Shown: in pieces, positions 44,701 to 59,700 of the stretch
Layout: each line of letters opens with the position of its first letter
How positions within the stretch are numbered: position 1 is the first letter of the stretch
Made by a program: the position numbers and the translations under genes
Source: Glandiceps talaboti
Taxonomy: Eukaryota > Hemichordata > Enteropneusta > Spengelidae
DNA length: 64,000 nucleotides
Reading direction: 5' to 3'
Assembly (NCBI RefSeq): GCF_964340395.1
Contig: NC_135561.1
Location: 8,248,232 to 8,312,231, forward strand
The notes under the pieces: generated by a model
Database searches by the model: none
The model's input: only the letters and a program-made list of their open reading frames with translations
What the model was told of the DNA's origin: nothing

Positions 44701-47700
44701 GATATTGTCAGATTATATTACTTCAGGTCAAAGGTTATCAGACTGTACTGACTCACTAAAACTTGATAAATACCATTCATGGTTTACATCCTTCTCAGTA
44801 TGCAGCCATCACTATGTTGACATTTCATCTTTAAGTGTACTAAAAGTTTGTTCAATATTGAAACAAACAAAAAATCAATCCTGTATGCTAATATGCATTT
44901 ATATTTGAAATATTAATGATTTTCAGATAACAAATGAAGTGGGTCACTTCTTGGAATAAAATGAATCAAAATGTATCACAAACTAATTTGAATAACTCAA
45001 AAATTGTACAAATTGTATCACATTAATCAGTATATATTGAAGTCTGAATAAGAACAAAAACTAAATTGTATCACAAATTAGTCAAAATGTTATACAAGTT
45101 AGTTTTAATAAGACTAAATATTGTACAAATTGTATCAAATTAGTTAAAATGTATGATGAATTAGATTGAATGAACATGAAAATTTCACAAATTGTATCAC
45201 ACATGAATCAAAATATAAATACAAGTTTGTTAGAAAAAGATTAAAAATTTGACAAGTTGAATCACAAATTAGTCAAAATGTAACATAAGTAAAATTAAAG
45301 ATAGACATGACCTTTCAATGATGGAATGATTTGGTAGCATGTTTTTAAAAGAAAATGGCTTTACCAGTTTCTACAGACCAAATATATGTGAGGTATTGAT
45401 TTCCTGGTAACATAAAAATACAGAACTTACAAGACTCTCAGTTTTATCCCCTTTAAGTATTTATTTCATGGTGATACGAATCTTTGTACTTCAGATTATA
45501 AACTGGGAATGACATAGACATTATGATTTTATTGCAAAGTGCTTCTTACATAGATAATGTTTTTATTCATTGATTTTATCAATAATAGTCCATTTATTAC
45601 AGAATTAAATTTCCATTAGCAATATCTGTTTTGTGAGAGATTTGCAAAATTATGTGATTTTCTGTATGATAATGAATATTTGAGGACAGAAATGAAAGGT
45701 TACTGTGGTTCCACTTTTCATTTTCAGTAATTACTTACGTCAACTTTCAAATTATTTTGTGATACTCCTTATTAGCCAGTCTGTCCTGTTTGTTCATTTC
45801 GATTCTTGTTGTTTTTACCTAGGTACAATTCATTCTACTATGGCTGGCATGGGGTTGGGGTTGGGGTTGGGGGTGAACCCAGTCACGGAATCTAACCAGG
45901 AAATGCCATATTTTGATAAATTATATCCTTGAATTCAACACATGCACACAAACCATAAATAAGTCTGTATGTTGAACAAGTGTAAACACAAATTTGAGTC
46001 ACTTTACATGTATATACAAGAATCCTTGTGTTACGTCTGGTGTGGTTTGTAGTAACAATCAAATGTGTGTGTGAAACTGAGGTCAATCACCTATTCTGTG
46101 TTATTTTAGTATGTTTTCTCAGCATATTGAGTGACACCTGTCAATCAGAAAAACTTGAAATGATGTGAGTAATATTTAACTTTTATCATTGAGAAACCAT
46201 TTCTAATTTAAAGTATGACCTCTCTGGGGAAGGGGAGAGGGGAGGGGAGGGGATACGATTATGAAATACTGACAACCGTGACGTGGTAAATAGGACTCGA
46301 AAACTACATTACAAGATGGATAGACTAAAGATTTACAGACGTTGTAAAATGCACGAGAAAATTGAGAACAGTGGTTTGGTAAATTTAAGTATTCTGGGGG
46401 GTAATGTATATATACCTATGCATTTTACTGCTATACTATGACGACCTTGCTAAAACCATCATTTTACCAATAGTATATATGTGTGTGTGTGACAATTGAG
46501 AAAACTCAACTGCTGTTGACAAAAAAAGTTATTAGGTTGTCACTGACCGTTAACATCTTACAAAACATTCCAGCAGACATAGTGCTGAATACTACTACAA
46601 TTTGTACCATTGCTGCTAGGCAGCGTATCTGAACCATGTTGTCTAGGGGGTTATGAGTATCTTAGATATTTCTTACACTGTAATAGGTATGTCACTGGTA
46701 ATAATGAAAGGCACTGCATGTCTATATATCATTCAGGCTGACTTTATCGTCACTATCAGTGATTTTGTCCTAGTGCACCCAACCTCAAATATTCACCTGA
46801 CGTTGTCATTGTCAGTGTTCATGATAATATCAACTGTGAAGTCATTTTGACAAAGTTCATTTCATTCAAAATATTGTAGCCCAAATGATTCAAAAGTGAT
46901 TATTTTTACTTCACTACATTCTTTACGTCCCCATACAAAACAGTTTTCACAACCAAACATGCTTCTAACAATTAAACTGTATTCCTCCTATATAGGTCGG
47001 TGGGATGGGAGGGGGGTGTCAGTAGGTAAGGGTGAATTAGTAGGGACAGTAATAAGGGAGGGGGTTAATAGTAGGGTGACTTATAGTAGCACAGATACTC
47101 AAATAGTGAATGGCTGAAGAAACGATAGTTGTGAGTTAATACATGGATGCCTTTAATTTCTAATTATAGCCTATCGATAGATACACAGACGAGATGGTCT
47201 GGTCGTCTTTTCTGGAAGCTAAGACCTCACAAAGTCTATTGGATGCAAACAGAATTTCCTTGTATGCATCCACTAATAATAACACTAATTGTGCTATTAA
47301 GTACAAGTTAATTAGTGCAAAATGGCAATTGAAATATTAATGATTGCACTATCACAATATGGAAGATGTTATTAAAGTGTTGCTTAATTAAAGTGTTGCT
47401 TATGGCCTGGAGCAGTGCACGATGAGCTCATTTATCTTGTACCACCACAGTCGAGGTTTGATTGGCTAAGTACTGGCAGGTTTTGTCTATTTTTCCTGCA
47501 TAAACACTAGAACACCTGGGCACTGATGGACACTGTGGTGGCCATAATAACAATTTTCCAATGTTATTAGAACAATAAAGATTATAATTATTTTTATCAT
47601 TTTATGATGCTAGCTTAACATACACTATACATACACAATTCCTAGTAATACATGAGTGGTTTTTATACAACCCAATAGATCGCAATATATGACCTAATGG

Positions 47701-48066
47701 TTTTATAGCAAGAAAGCAATACACAGTCATTTTATGACCTTTTGTTCACACAATAAGGTAATTTTTAGTGACAAATGCATGCAAACAGTTGTATTTCACT
47801 CTAACCAGTTACTATCAATATTGATACAATAGTGCTACTAAATTGTTATACACTTGTATATATATATTGGATTAAAAGGCTGTTCACTCACTTAGTAAAA
47901 AATAACCATGCCCTAAAGTAAAGTCCATAAACTGGACATCATTGGAGATCAAGGTCAGAGGTCAAGTTGATGTAGTTGAACTGTATACATACAAGATATG
48001 ATATATGGTTTGGAATTTATTAACTATACTCTATTATTTCTCATAAAATGTCTTTTTTATCGAAAA

Positions 48067-48100
<34 letters not shown>

Positions 48101-50760
48101 AATTCATAGGCGTATGAATTATTGAAAATGTTAAAATACCTGTAAGAGCAGATACATGTAAATGTGAAAATAAGCATACTGTTGTATAATATATGCTATG
48201 ATGAATGCAATTTTCACAAACCGTGATGCTTTAGTTGTGTCATCAACCTATAAGGCATTCTTTATGATACTGTGTAAGTTGGATATTGTAACTAGTCAAG
48301 CACAAAATATTGACAAATTGAATGAACAAAAACACTTTTATACTGTTCTCTTGGGAGTTGTCGAATACCATCCACGATATTGTTACCATCTTACAATGTC
48401 CATGTGCACTGTTGGTTTGTGAACATTTATTAGTACAAATTGTGTTTATATAAACATGGTGTTCCATCTTCTATCTGTAGTATGGGTGTAGTCACTGATA
48501 TGTTATCTTGTGGTCCATTATTTGGATCAAAGTTTTCCATTTGTGTGTAACCTTGATTACAGAATATATATGTAAAAGTTCAAAATTGCTGTGGAAGATA
48601 CAGTGTTACACATTGTAGGCATATGTTGACTAAAATGTATTATAATGTATCACAAAGTATCAAAGAGAAATGTGTGCATATTTGATCACCTTAAGACTAA
48701 AATAGATTTATATACTTTGAACGTTACACTGTTACACATTGTGGCATATGTTGACTAAAATGTATTATAATGTATCACAAAGTATCAAAGAGAAATGTGT
48801 GCATATTTGATCACCTTAAGACTAAAATAGATTTATATAATTTGAACGTTACACTGTTACACATTGTGGCATATGTTGACTAAAATGTATTACAATGTAT
48901 CACAAAATGTCAAAGAGAAACTGTTGCACATATTTGATCATCAAATTGTGCAGAAAGACTGATTTCCCATGGGGCAAATTGAGTTGTAAGTACATACTTA
49001 TTTTGATCAATATGGCATCATGAAAATCAAATAATGTAAAAGTAACTATTCTAAATGAGAGTTTGCAGATATTGGAATGTACATGGTCATAAAACCACGA
49101 GGACTAGTCGCAGTACAAGTAAAATGGTACTTTTTTTGAGAGTAGAAAAATTATTCATTCGAATGATTTTTCAAGGATTACATTCAAATTGTAGGAATTT
49201 TGAGTTGAACACCGCTTTTATTTTATGTATGTATGATGAAGTAGTATCCTTTCTTGAATTTGTAACATAAAAAACATGCCTATGCAGGTGTGGTGTGCTA
49301 GATTCAGAGGTTCTTTAACTACTAATACCAGAGTTGGGGTCACATATTTGACATGCATACCTTTATTGCTGCATGCACATGTCCCTCTTGCTAGAACAAC
49401 ATGCAATTCAAGTGATGTTTCACTGACAACAGAGGGATGTCTTTTTTAATTGCATTCTGCACATCATGGAGTATATTTTTAGCTAGAACAACACAGACTT
49501 TGTAGAGAACTTAGGATTTTAAAGTGGAGGCCACGGTCATAAACATGTCATAGTTTTTTTTAGATATATATAAAGTGACCCAAACAACAAGTTTGTGCCT
49601 TGAATAAGTTTTATAACCCCCTCAGTAAAACTTTGTATGGATACTTCAAGTTTAGAGTCTTTAGTTTATCGCTAATGTGTACTCAGTTTTCCCAATTGCC
49701 TTGTACTTCTTTGTGTTTTTTCTTCCTTGCCACTGGAAAATATTTTTTCAACATGCGAACCAGGTCATCTTTGTGTAACCTAGATACATTGTATCTAAGT
49801 CAAAAATACTTACCACACTTTGAAAAACCTACCGCAATTTCAACCCTATTGTGCCTTTATTGACATTTATTTCTTTAAAGCCACTTTATGTTAAGACTTG
49901 GACAAATGAGTTTCATCTACATTGTAAAATAAAGTATGCAGTGTTTTGTGTTGTATACTTTCTCTCTTTGAAACTTTACAGCATTCCATTAATTTCACCA
50001 TACATGTACGTTTTTTTATGTATAACCAACAAATAATGATATACTTTATACAGACAATATAAGAAACACATTAAACAGGTTGTAAACACCATGTAACAAT
50101 CACTTTTGATAGTCTTAACGTTTGCCCTTCTCCATGTAAAATAATACAACTTTCAGACATTTTCAAACTTGATCTGTTTTTAAAAATCGTAGAAACATTT
50201 TATCTAAAAACTGAGATACTGTTTAATTAATGTCAAGTATTTGCAGAGATTATCCTTTTTCTGGTAACTGAACTTGGACGGGAATTTAAAACACTTAAAA
50301 GTAAACTTGTAGTCAATGACAGATAATGAATAGGTCTGCGGTAATAAAATTTAAATGCTAAAAATCAGTGAATGAAACCAAGTAAATTGTGTACTGCCTC
50401 CTAATTGTAGGTAGTGCTTAAACCAACACATTTCAAAAAGAATTGTGTGCCTATAAACTTCTATTGTGCATCAGATATGAATGGTGCTAAGGAAAGAAAG
50501 CCTTTTACAGCAATTGCTTCATTCTCATTTTAAGTGGTCTAGGTAGTTTAGTGAGGTCGAGGACAGAATCAACATATACATAGCCACTGTGCTCATTGGT
50601 CTCTAACAACATCCAAAGTTTGAAAACATCTTTATTTTCTTTATTTTCTATTAGTTTTTTGTACCCCCCTCCCCCTCCCCCCTCCCCTCCATTTTTAGTG
50701 CAACTGAATACTATTCAGTATACAGTAATGCACAGTCTTCATGTACATGTGTGTGTGTCT

Positions 50761-50794
<34 letters not shown>

Positions 50795-53700
50795 CTCTGT
50801 GTCTGTGTGTGTGTGTATCTAAAATGTAGTGGGATGTTTCTTTGGAGATCTAGATGAAAAAGTGTGCAAACTATGTGAGTTTTGGACAAAAATTTAAACT
50901 TTGGCAGATCTACATACTAAAAGGAACATCCTCTCATAACAACAGCATAGATTTCACTATCAGCTGTGCACAGTGCCATTAGCACTGTTTTCTTGTCTTT
51001 GATATTATTCTTTCCTTCTCTTCTTGTGTATAGCTCCATTACAATGTTTTTCCATGCTGATTTTAATTCTTTTTCTTAGAATAGCTGATTGTGTAATGAT
51101 GTCTGTCTGAGCTGCTTGGGGCAAGGACTTTTACACTTCTCCATCACCATTAGCTATTATCTTTTAGTCAGAGTTTTACCAAATGTGAGCTGTTGACCGA
51201 TCTCAGTACTTAAACAATTATCTTAGCCATGGTCTCCTTGTTATCAAAAGTTTAATCCATGTCTTAAATCTATGGAGATTTATGTGAAATGTAGGGTTAA
51301 TTTATCATTGTAAGGCCTTGGCCCTTTAAATTCTTCATCATAGTAAACGTTTGAATTAATCAAATTTATCATTGTTCAAAGTCTTTCCTATCTGTGCCGT
51401 GTGATTAGCCTATCTGTAGACTTGAACGACTATCACTACTACACCATTATCCAAACTGACATTTTGAATTTTTGCTATTGTTCAAAATGTCAGTTGGGAT
51501 AGCAAAGAATGGTACGCTAGACTTTTGAGTCTACATGTAGGTTACTGTGTGATCTTCACATTTCATGTAATAAAATCTCCCTCGCAAAATAGCTCCAGAA
51601 TGATGTATATTTATCATGAAATTTGTTCCCGTCATTCGAAAAAGCTGGAAACTGATATCAGGACATTAAAGTACATTGTATATTGAAGCAGGTATCTGTT
51701 ATCAATATGCTTTTACAAATTACATATGTATTATGACAATTGTACTTCAATCAATGGTGAATCATTATATAGTTAGTATAGCCAGTGTTGGCTTTCTTAT
51801 CAGGTTATTTTTAGTTGACTTGTCATGTCAATATATATGTTTGTAACTTAACACTTTTCAATTGACCCAAGGGGAAAAAAATATATATATATTGTGTATT
51901 TACAAGGTATATTTTGTTAGTATGATTTCACATTTAACATTTTAAGTAAATATATGATCAGAACTTTTATCCTCACAAATAGAGCCCTTGTCAAGCCCAT
52001 TAGTCAAATTGCAAAAATTGTCTAATACCCCAGTTAAGTGGAGTTGAAGTCATTTTTCTCAAACAATTATTTCATATTTTATTTCCTTTCTGACAAAAGT
52101 TTCTGTGGTGGTAGAATCGATATTTCCTTGGAAAAAAACCCCCTTTAGGTGATTGTTTAGTTTCTCGCATTTAAAATCTCAAAATCTGAATGAAGTGGTA
52201 CATGCTTTGAAGAGTGCTTGATATAAAAAGCCTGTATTGTTAAATTGCCCAACCCGTGTTGGAACTCAAGCGTAAAGAAGAGGGTGAAGAACTTAAGTAC
52301 AAGGTCAGCTTGACTTAGAGCAAGGTTAAAATTGTACTGTTTGGAAGTCTGGATTGAGTAAACTTGCAGACACACGACAAACTTAAAACAGAAAATTAAA
52401 GGCACAATCCTGATTAGGATTCCAATTGTGGTATAAAAACAGTTGTCTGACACAGCTATAGAAGACCTTGATCCAGAATAGAAAGAATGATGCTAGCTAA
52501 TTGTTAGGATTAGATCCACTGATAAAACTTAGACAAGAACCTAAGATTTAAGCCCCGGTTTAAATAATTTATAAATCCAAGTTAAATTCAACTGTAGAAA
52601 GATATCTCCTGTCTCTAAAATGCTGTGATCAGTATTAATTCAGGGCGTTTAGTTGAGTGGTTTTTTTAAAAAAAATGTTTTTGACCTGTATTTTAACAGC
52701 ATATTAAACTCAAGGGAAAGTATTCAGTGAGAGTGGTTATCAGCATTGATGAATTGTCTAGAGGCAGGGACTTGAAAGTGCTAGATATATATGCTGGTCT
52801 CTTTAGCAAATAAATCACTTCTTTTTATGATGTAATTGGAGAGGCATTACTTAAGGAGTATCCAAGCGACTCACAAACATTTTTCTTTCAAGATTGAATA
52901 TTTGTTTGTACGTCTTAGACAGCCGAATAGATGTTAATTCCAGCCATAGATAAATATTAGTGATATTTGGGCTTGAATTGCATTTTATTAGCATAGTCTG
53001 TATTTATGCAATGATTTGACTTTGGTTGTAAATAAACAGGTTTACGAAAATATTTAAACCTCTGGGATAACATTTGTTCAGTTTTTGACATGTGTTGAAG
53101 TGTTAGTTAGATTACAGAAGAAAAACGAAAAAGATTCAGTCATGCTTGTCGTTTGTGTTAAAGTCATATGTATCTTGTGGGTTTTTTTTTCACTCTGAAC
53201 TGTTTAGAGTACGTCTGACTTGTATCATGTACAGGTACATTTCATCTACTTCAGATTTTCAAATCACTACAAAAGCACACAAAAGCTCAACCCAGCTTTA
53301 AGCCTATTACAATGCACTCAACCATTCACAAGTGGAAAGTTAGATTCATATACATCACACACAAAATTTCGGTGTTTCACATAGCTCTATCCAAAACGAT
53401 TTAGTCACATGTTTTATATAAGAAATTGCTAGCATACCAATCTACTTGTGGCTTTTACAGCACCAATTAAAGGAAACTTATCCATTTTATGTTCTCTAAA
53501 GCTTTCATCTGATTTTGTTGTCACTAGTATATAATTATAATACACTTCCCAGATGTGCTATCAGATATCAAATTGTTTAGCCAGCATGCCTTGGAAAATA
53601 ATAGTGAACAGACATCAGTACCTGGCCCATCTTTTTTTTCCATTGTATTCCTCCCTAGGCTGTCTGTACACGTTATGACCAATTAACATCAAAACATTGT

Positions 53701-56700
53701 ACATGTACTTAGTCTTCTCCAAAATTAGTCCCATTACCCCTCCCCCTTTTTCTGTGAATATGTCAACAAATTGACCTAGGTAAGCTGGAGGCTTCTCATT
53801 AACTCTCCCTGTTGTCTGTGTAGATCGGAATAAGAAGTACCTGGCCTACAATTATACACCCCTGTGTACTGTGTCTGCATACTTGTCGCTTCACGTCTAA
53901 AACACAGAAAGGTTAACAGGTGTGCCACACAAACTATTTGCATTATAGCCTGTAGTATCACAGGAAAAAATGGGAGTGAATGTGTACAAATGTGTGTACA
54001 CATTAGGATAGCCTTTAGGGCAAGTGATATCAACAACATTGTACCCTGCTTGCTTTGTAATAATCTCTAATTCCACTTCATTGGCTCTATTCAATCTATA
54101 CCAGCAATTTTCTTCACTTCCCTTCTAAGTTGTTGAGATTCTTTTCCTTCCCTTACAAAGCTACTCTGAGGCAGTAGATTTTCTAAATAGTCGGTGTGAC
54201 GCATGTCTGTTTGTGATTTCAAACAGATGTTTTGGTTTTCTCACATTGAACAAAGACCGAAAAAACATTCAAGATCAATTACCTGGCCGATGTTTTTCCA
54301 TCCTCTAAAGACAGAAGTAATGTTTTTTTTCAACTTTCATAACTTAAAATATCATGTTAGATTATCGTAAGTGGTACTGTCTCGTTAATTAAGGACATTT
54401 ATCACAGTAACCTTATGCCGGTGTCAAAGGTGGCTTCACCTGTGGTGTACCTGCGACCTGTCCTTTTACTAAATCTGTTGTCGTTTCTGAATGCAGACTA
54501 GCCGAGCTTTTCTAAACATTTGTTCTGTGTACTCAATGCAAGCTGCTCTTGCATCACAAGCAATTGTTATTTCACTGCAGGAGGACGTTGTACCTATTGG
54601 AATAAGGTACACTTCAAAGTAAAAGCACAAAATATTTGAATAGTTTGCCTATTTTTAGCTAGCTAGACCTTAAACCTCAGGATGAGCGAGAGCAACTTTA
54701 AGAAATAATGTCTTTTTGTTAAACTACTGAAGTATTTTTCTTGAGAGTCATAAAGAAATAAAATCGTCAATGAATGTGTCTCACAGTCTAGCTGAGACTG
54801 TCTTGGACCCCATCCAAGTACCTTAACTATTGTATATTTCACGTCTACTGAACTACGAGTTGTTGTCTGTATTTCAATAGTAACAACCTTTAAATTGTCG
54901 GTAAAATATGGCTTCCATACCATAGAAGCTAAGTGGCAGTACCTGGCACATTTATTTTGAATTGATACAAAGACACCTACACCGAGAGGTTAATGCAGCT
55001 AGATTAGCTATAATATAATAAATCGTACACTCACTTGAACTTTGCAGTCAGGATTACTCCAGAATAAACCTTTCAGACACTATGATTCAGATAAATTGAC
55101 TTTGTATCCATATCTTTTCTTTACTTCATTCCATTATCACTTATTGATGTTTCTATAAGTCAACAGTTTGTTTAATAATGCTTGGTGTTTCTACCAGTTG
55201 GCAGTTTGTTGGTTCTTGGTGTTTCTACCAGTTAGCGCAGTTTGTTCATTCTTGGTGTTTCTACCAGTTGGCAGTTAGTTAGTTCTTGGTGTTTCTACCA
55301 GTGAGCAGTTTGTTTAGTTTTTGGTGTTTCTACCAGTTAGCAGTTTGTTTGTTCTTGGTGTTTCTACCAGTTGGCAGTTTGTTGGTTCTTGGTGTTTCTA
55401 CCAGTGAGCAGTTTGTTTAGTTCTTGGTGTTTCTACCAGTAAGCAGTTTGTTTAGTTCTTGGTTTTTCTACCAGTTAGCAGTTTGTTTAGTTCTTGGTTT
55501 TTCTATCCATCAGCAAGTTTGTTGTCTGTCTATCTCTAGAGATAAATTGATGCAACAGAAATAAAGTTCCTCAAAATAGTCACTTTTCTTTGATTCTGCT
55601 TTCCAATCACCACAGCCTTAGATATACAATTAAGAGAAACCCCAGCTATTATAATATTTAAAAAAAATGGACATCTTGATCTCACCAGATACACAAAGAC
55701 AGCATAAATGGCACCCAACTTCCCTAGTTCTACTTTAATCATTATCTAAATTGTTTATTTGTTTTGCCATCTTTGTGTTTGCCTACTGGGCCATTAGTAC
55801 ATGACTAGTGTTAGTGTGCATTTTGTGTAGGGTCACACATGTTTGTTTAATTTGTAATCAGAGATAGGTCAATCATACCAATTACCCTTCACATGACAGT
55901 CCCATTGAACTTCCCCATATTTAACTCCTGATGGTATCTCCCTATTGTTTGCATAATCAGATTATTCCATTCTACCTTGAAAAAAAGGTGGTCTGGTCAC
56001 TGTCTGATAGGCCAAGTAAAGTGTGGCAAAGTTGAAAATCAGAGGACAGCCTAAATTTTGTATGTTTACCTGTATTGTGTTAATATAATAGCACAGGACT
56101 TGCCTTTGTATGGCTTAATTTGGTTAGGGAAATGTACTTTAGGCTTTCTGTAGACTGCATGTTGAAAGTCTTTCATTACAGACTTCCTAACACTGGTAAA
56201 ACTTCTCAGTCAGTATTTTGTGCTTTTTTGCAAATCCGATTAAACCATTTCCCATTATTTTCATAAATTAATAGTGTTTGCAATATGCCTGTAAATGTTT
56301 TCGAGTTATCCCATTGTGAAAATACATTATTTTCGAAATGTATCTGCAAGGTGAACACTTTTCAGTTATAACTCTGCCACAAAACATGGCAGCTTAAGGC
56401 TCTACTGAATGTCAGCACTTATATGTTTAAGATATAAAAACCAACATTGAAATCAATAACAGGAGTGCATGCAGTCACATTTGAAGATGAGAAAAACCAC
56501 TTCATGTTGTACATTTTGTTTGAAATATGATGACAAGCAAAGTTAATATTTGTATTCACCAGTTCCAGCAATCTGCAGAGTGTTACAATGGAGTAGGGAG
56601 TCATTACTCAAAGGTGACATGAATCAGATAAAGTGGAAACTTCAGATATTGTACATAACACGAAGGTGTCACTAGTTAATTGTGTTCATATACTGTGGAA

Positions 56701-59700
56701 AAACACTGTGCATGTACCATGGTGAATTGGTCAGAATGGCAAAAATCTAAGTCTTTAATCCTGTCTGATGAAGAAAAATACAGCAGAACTTTGTCAACTA
56801 ACAAAAGGAAATATTGTCAAAACATGTTTATTGTGGTTTAATGCACTCAAAGAGCATTAGCAGCATTGTGACGAAAACCAAACACTGATCAGTCATTGGT
56901 TTGGCAGTTAGTCAAATGGACAATGACCGATATGAAATGTTGTGAAAAAAGGTTAAGACGCTTTTGAAAAGACCACAGGGACCTGTAGAGTTAAAGGTTT
57001 TACTTGTATTACATCTTAATACTGGTCCCACATTATTCAAACTTATCATTCATTCAAATACAGTAGTCATGCATTCACTCTTAAGTTAGACCGTTGATTC
57101 AGAAACATCAACAACACTAAAATGTACACTGATTTGTCGCAAAGGCCATATCTAAGTACAAGATGAATATAATGGCTGCAGATAGCAGCGTTAAATGTTC
57201 ACTTTCGTAATACTACATGTACATGTATGCAGAAATCATTTTACATGCAAATCAGATGTCACTCTGTTTACTTTAGTTTAGAATTGCAGATGAAATATTG
57301 ATTTCAAGAATAAGTTGAAAAAAAGTCATTTTTGCATGTCTAATGACAAATTAGATCTGAATTAATCAATTCATCAATTAATCAAATCCAGACACTGTAA
57401 AAGGATTGTGAAAAAAAGTACTCTCTTTCAATGACAATTTGGTCAATGGGAAGTTCTGGAACAGATCATTTCTATAGATTCATGCTGTGATTCGACAAGG
57501 GGAAAAAACATTTCTTTTTTATGCCAACATGTCTGTCTGTCTGTCTGCCATAGTCAAACTAAACAAGAAAGCAATTGCTTGTGTATAAAGAGTGTAATGG
57601 TGCTCTTTCAGTACCTAGATAAAAGGACTGCAAACGTTTACACGGAGTGTACAGACAGTGAAACTCTCTAGCCTGCCCTACAACAATGCAGGACAGATTG
57701 ACATGTTCAAGTGCAAACACAAATTAGTCACTTAAACACACAACAAAAACCAACAACTCATCAAAAGTAGTTTGCCCTTTGACCCATTCTCTTAGCAATG
57801 ATACTCATTGATTCTTGTAGTTTGTTTCTACACCATTTTGTCCAAAAAATAAGCTTCCAGAATAATAAACTTACTTAATGAATCATCATTTCGAAAGTTC
57901 TGATACGGTATGTCTTTGGTGAAGATGATCAGCACCTGCAGGAAGCCTGAGCTAGCAAAAGGGGATTTCTCCAACCAATATACCCGACTAATCTCATAAT
58001 TAAATTACCATGCATGTTTCGCCAACATTCATCCAATACTATTATCGGTATCTCACTCTTTTGTTGCCTCGGAAAACACAGGTGAAAACTAAAAAATAAC
58101 AAACATAGCCCCAAAGTTAAGTAGTGAGTGTTAGGTGAATATCATTAGAAAGTTTATTCTGTACCAGAAGATAGCTGTTATTTCTACACTTAATTGACAA
58201 TGTTTGATGTGGGGGAATCAGTCTGTATACACAATAGATGTATACACAACAATGATTTACATAGTTGATCTAAGGTGGGGTACGTACTTTACAATTGATT
58301 CCCTGTGACATGATCGACTGGTAACCTGCCCTCATGCCCTCATGTCTGCGTCGATCTTTCTTGAAAAATGTTTGTTCAAAATGTTTGTCCACTTTCAGCT
58401 GTTTGTTCTGTTCTTTGATGTAGCATCATTTTATTTGAACTCGGCTAGACGTACTTTTTTTTATAGTCGTGTATTTCTACCGGTTATTGCAGTAGAAGTT
58501 CTAAAAGCAGACTGGTCGTATTCAGTTGTTGGTTGAACATCTGTGGCTAGAGACTTTGTGATATATCACTTTGTTGGTCATATTATGAGTGTCATTATGG
58601 CGAATGCATTACAGCAATGGTTGAGGGCCGGGTCATTCATCGTTTTCTGACGTCTATTAGTTGGCATTTGGACTGACGCATTACATTGCCGGCCATTACG
58701 TACTCTCAATGTGGTTTTTAATGTATGTACATTGCACACTTAAGCACCTGCTGACTTTAGCAGAGACAGTCTTTCTGTGGAGACATGAGATCTTGTACCA
58801 GGTTTCCTTTCACTGCATCCTTTCCAATATTCGTTCCCTTTCCTGTTGAATACTGCAGAAAGAAATCTGTCATTCTCAAGAACTGTGACAGAGACATGAA
58901 AAGTGAAGTAAATTTATGATTGCCAGGTGATCCATATGTTTGTCACCTCAGAATTAGTAAGGGATTCACACGCATAAGACAAACGAAATCCTCAAAATTG
59001 ATATCAAATATCCTGCCAACTAAATCACCATAAAAATTAAGATACCAGAATATAATGTGATTACATGTAGTTTCCAACTTTGAAAAAAAAATCACAGTAC
59101 TACAAAATTATGCAAATTAAGAATGATATTTACATATTCTGACATATACACTTGTCCATCATAACACCAACAATTCATCAAAATCATCTCTTCAATTTGT
59201 TTGTTAATTGATTTTTTACTGAGCATGTACAGACATTTTGTGTACACTCAATACATTTTGAGTTATGAACGGAAACATTTTTTTCACAATGCTATCTTTT
59301 TTGTAAGCGGAAGACCAGTCCCCCTAGGCTGGTGGATATTAGTTCCCAGCTGGCATGGTTTCAGTTCAATTTAGTATACTTATTTTAGCAAAGTTATTAT
59401 CATTATATATTCACAATGACCTTTTTATAGACAAGATGAGTATTCTCTTTTCTTCATCTGTCAATGTTTATTGTCTTCAAGATTGATATTTATCATCCAC
59501 CAATGTGTCTTCCACTGTCATGGTCAATCAATTGTTTGTTTGTTTGATTTGTTTCTTGACTCCAATGTCAAATGTGTAAATCAGTGAGTGAACATATTTT
59601 GAATAGCTTTACCAATGTGATTACTAATACATTTATTTGAGGACATGGTGGATGACATGACCATTAGAAATAACACTTTGTCCTCTTTTATCACCTAATT

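Noticed and set aside
45705-45932. Frame with a Gly-Leu repeat
   Set aside because: Arises from the (GGGGTT)n run; the sequence is explained as a quadruplex-prone tract.
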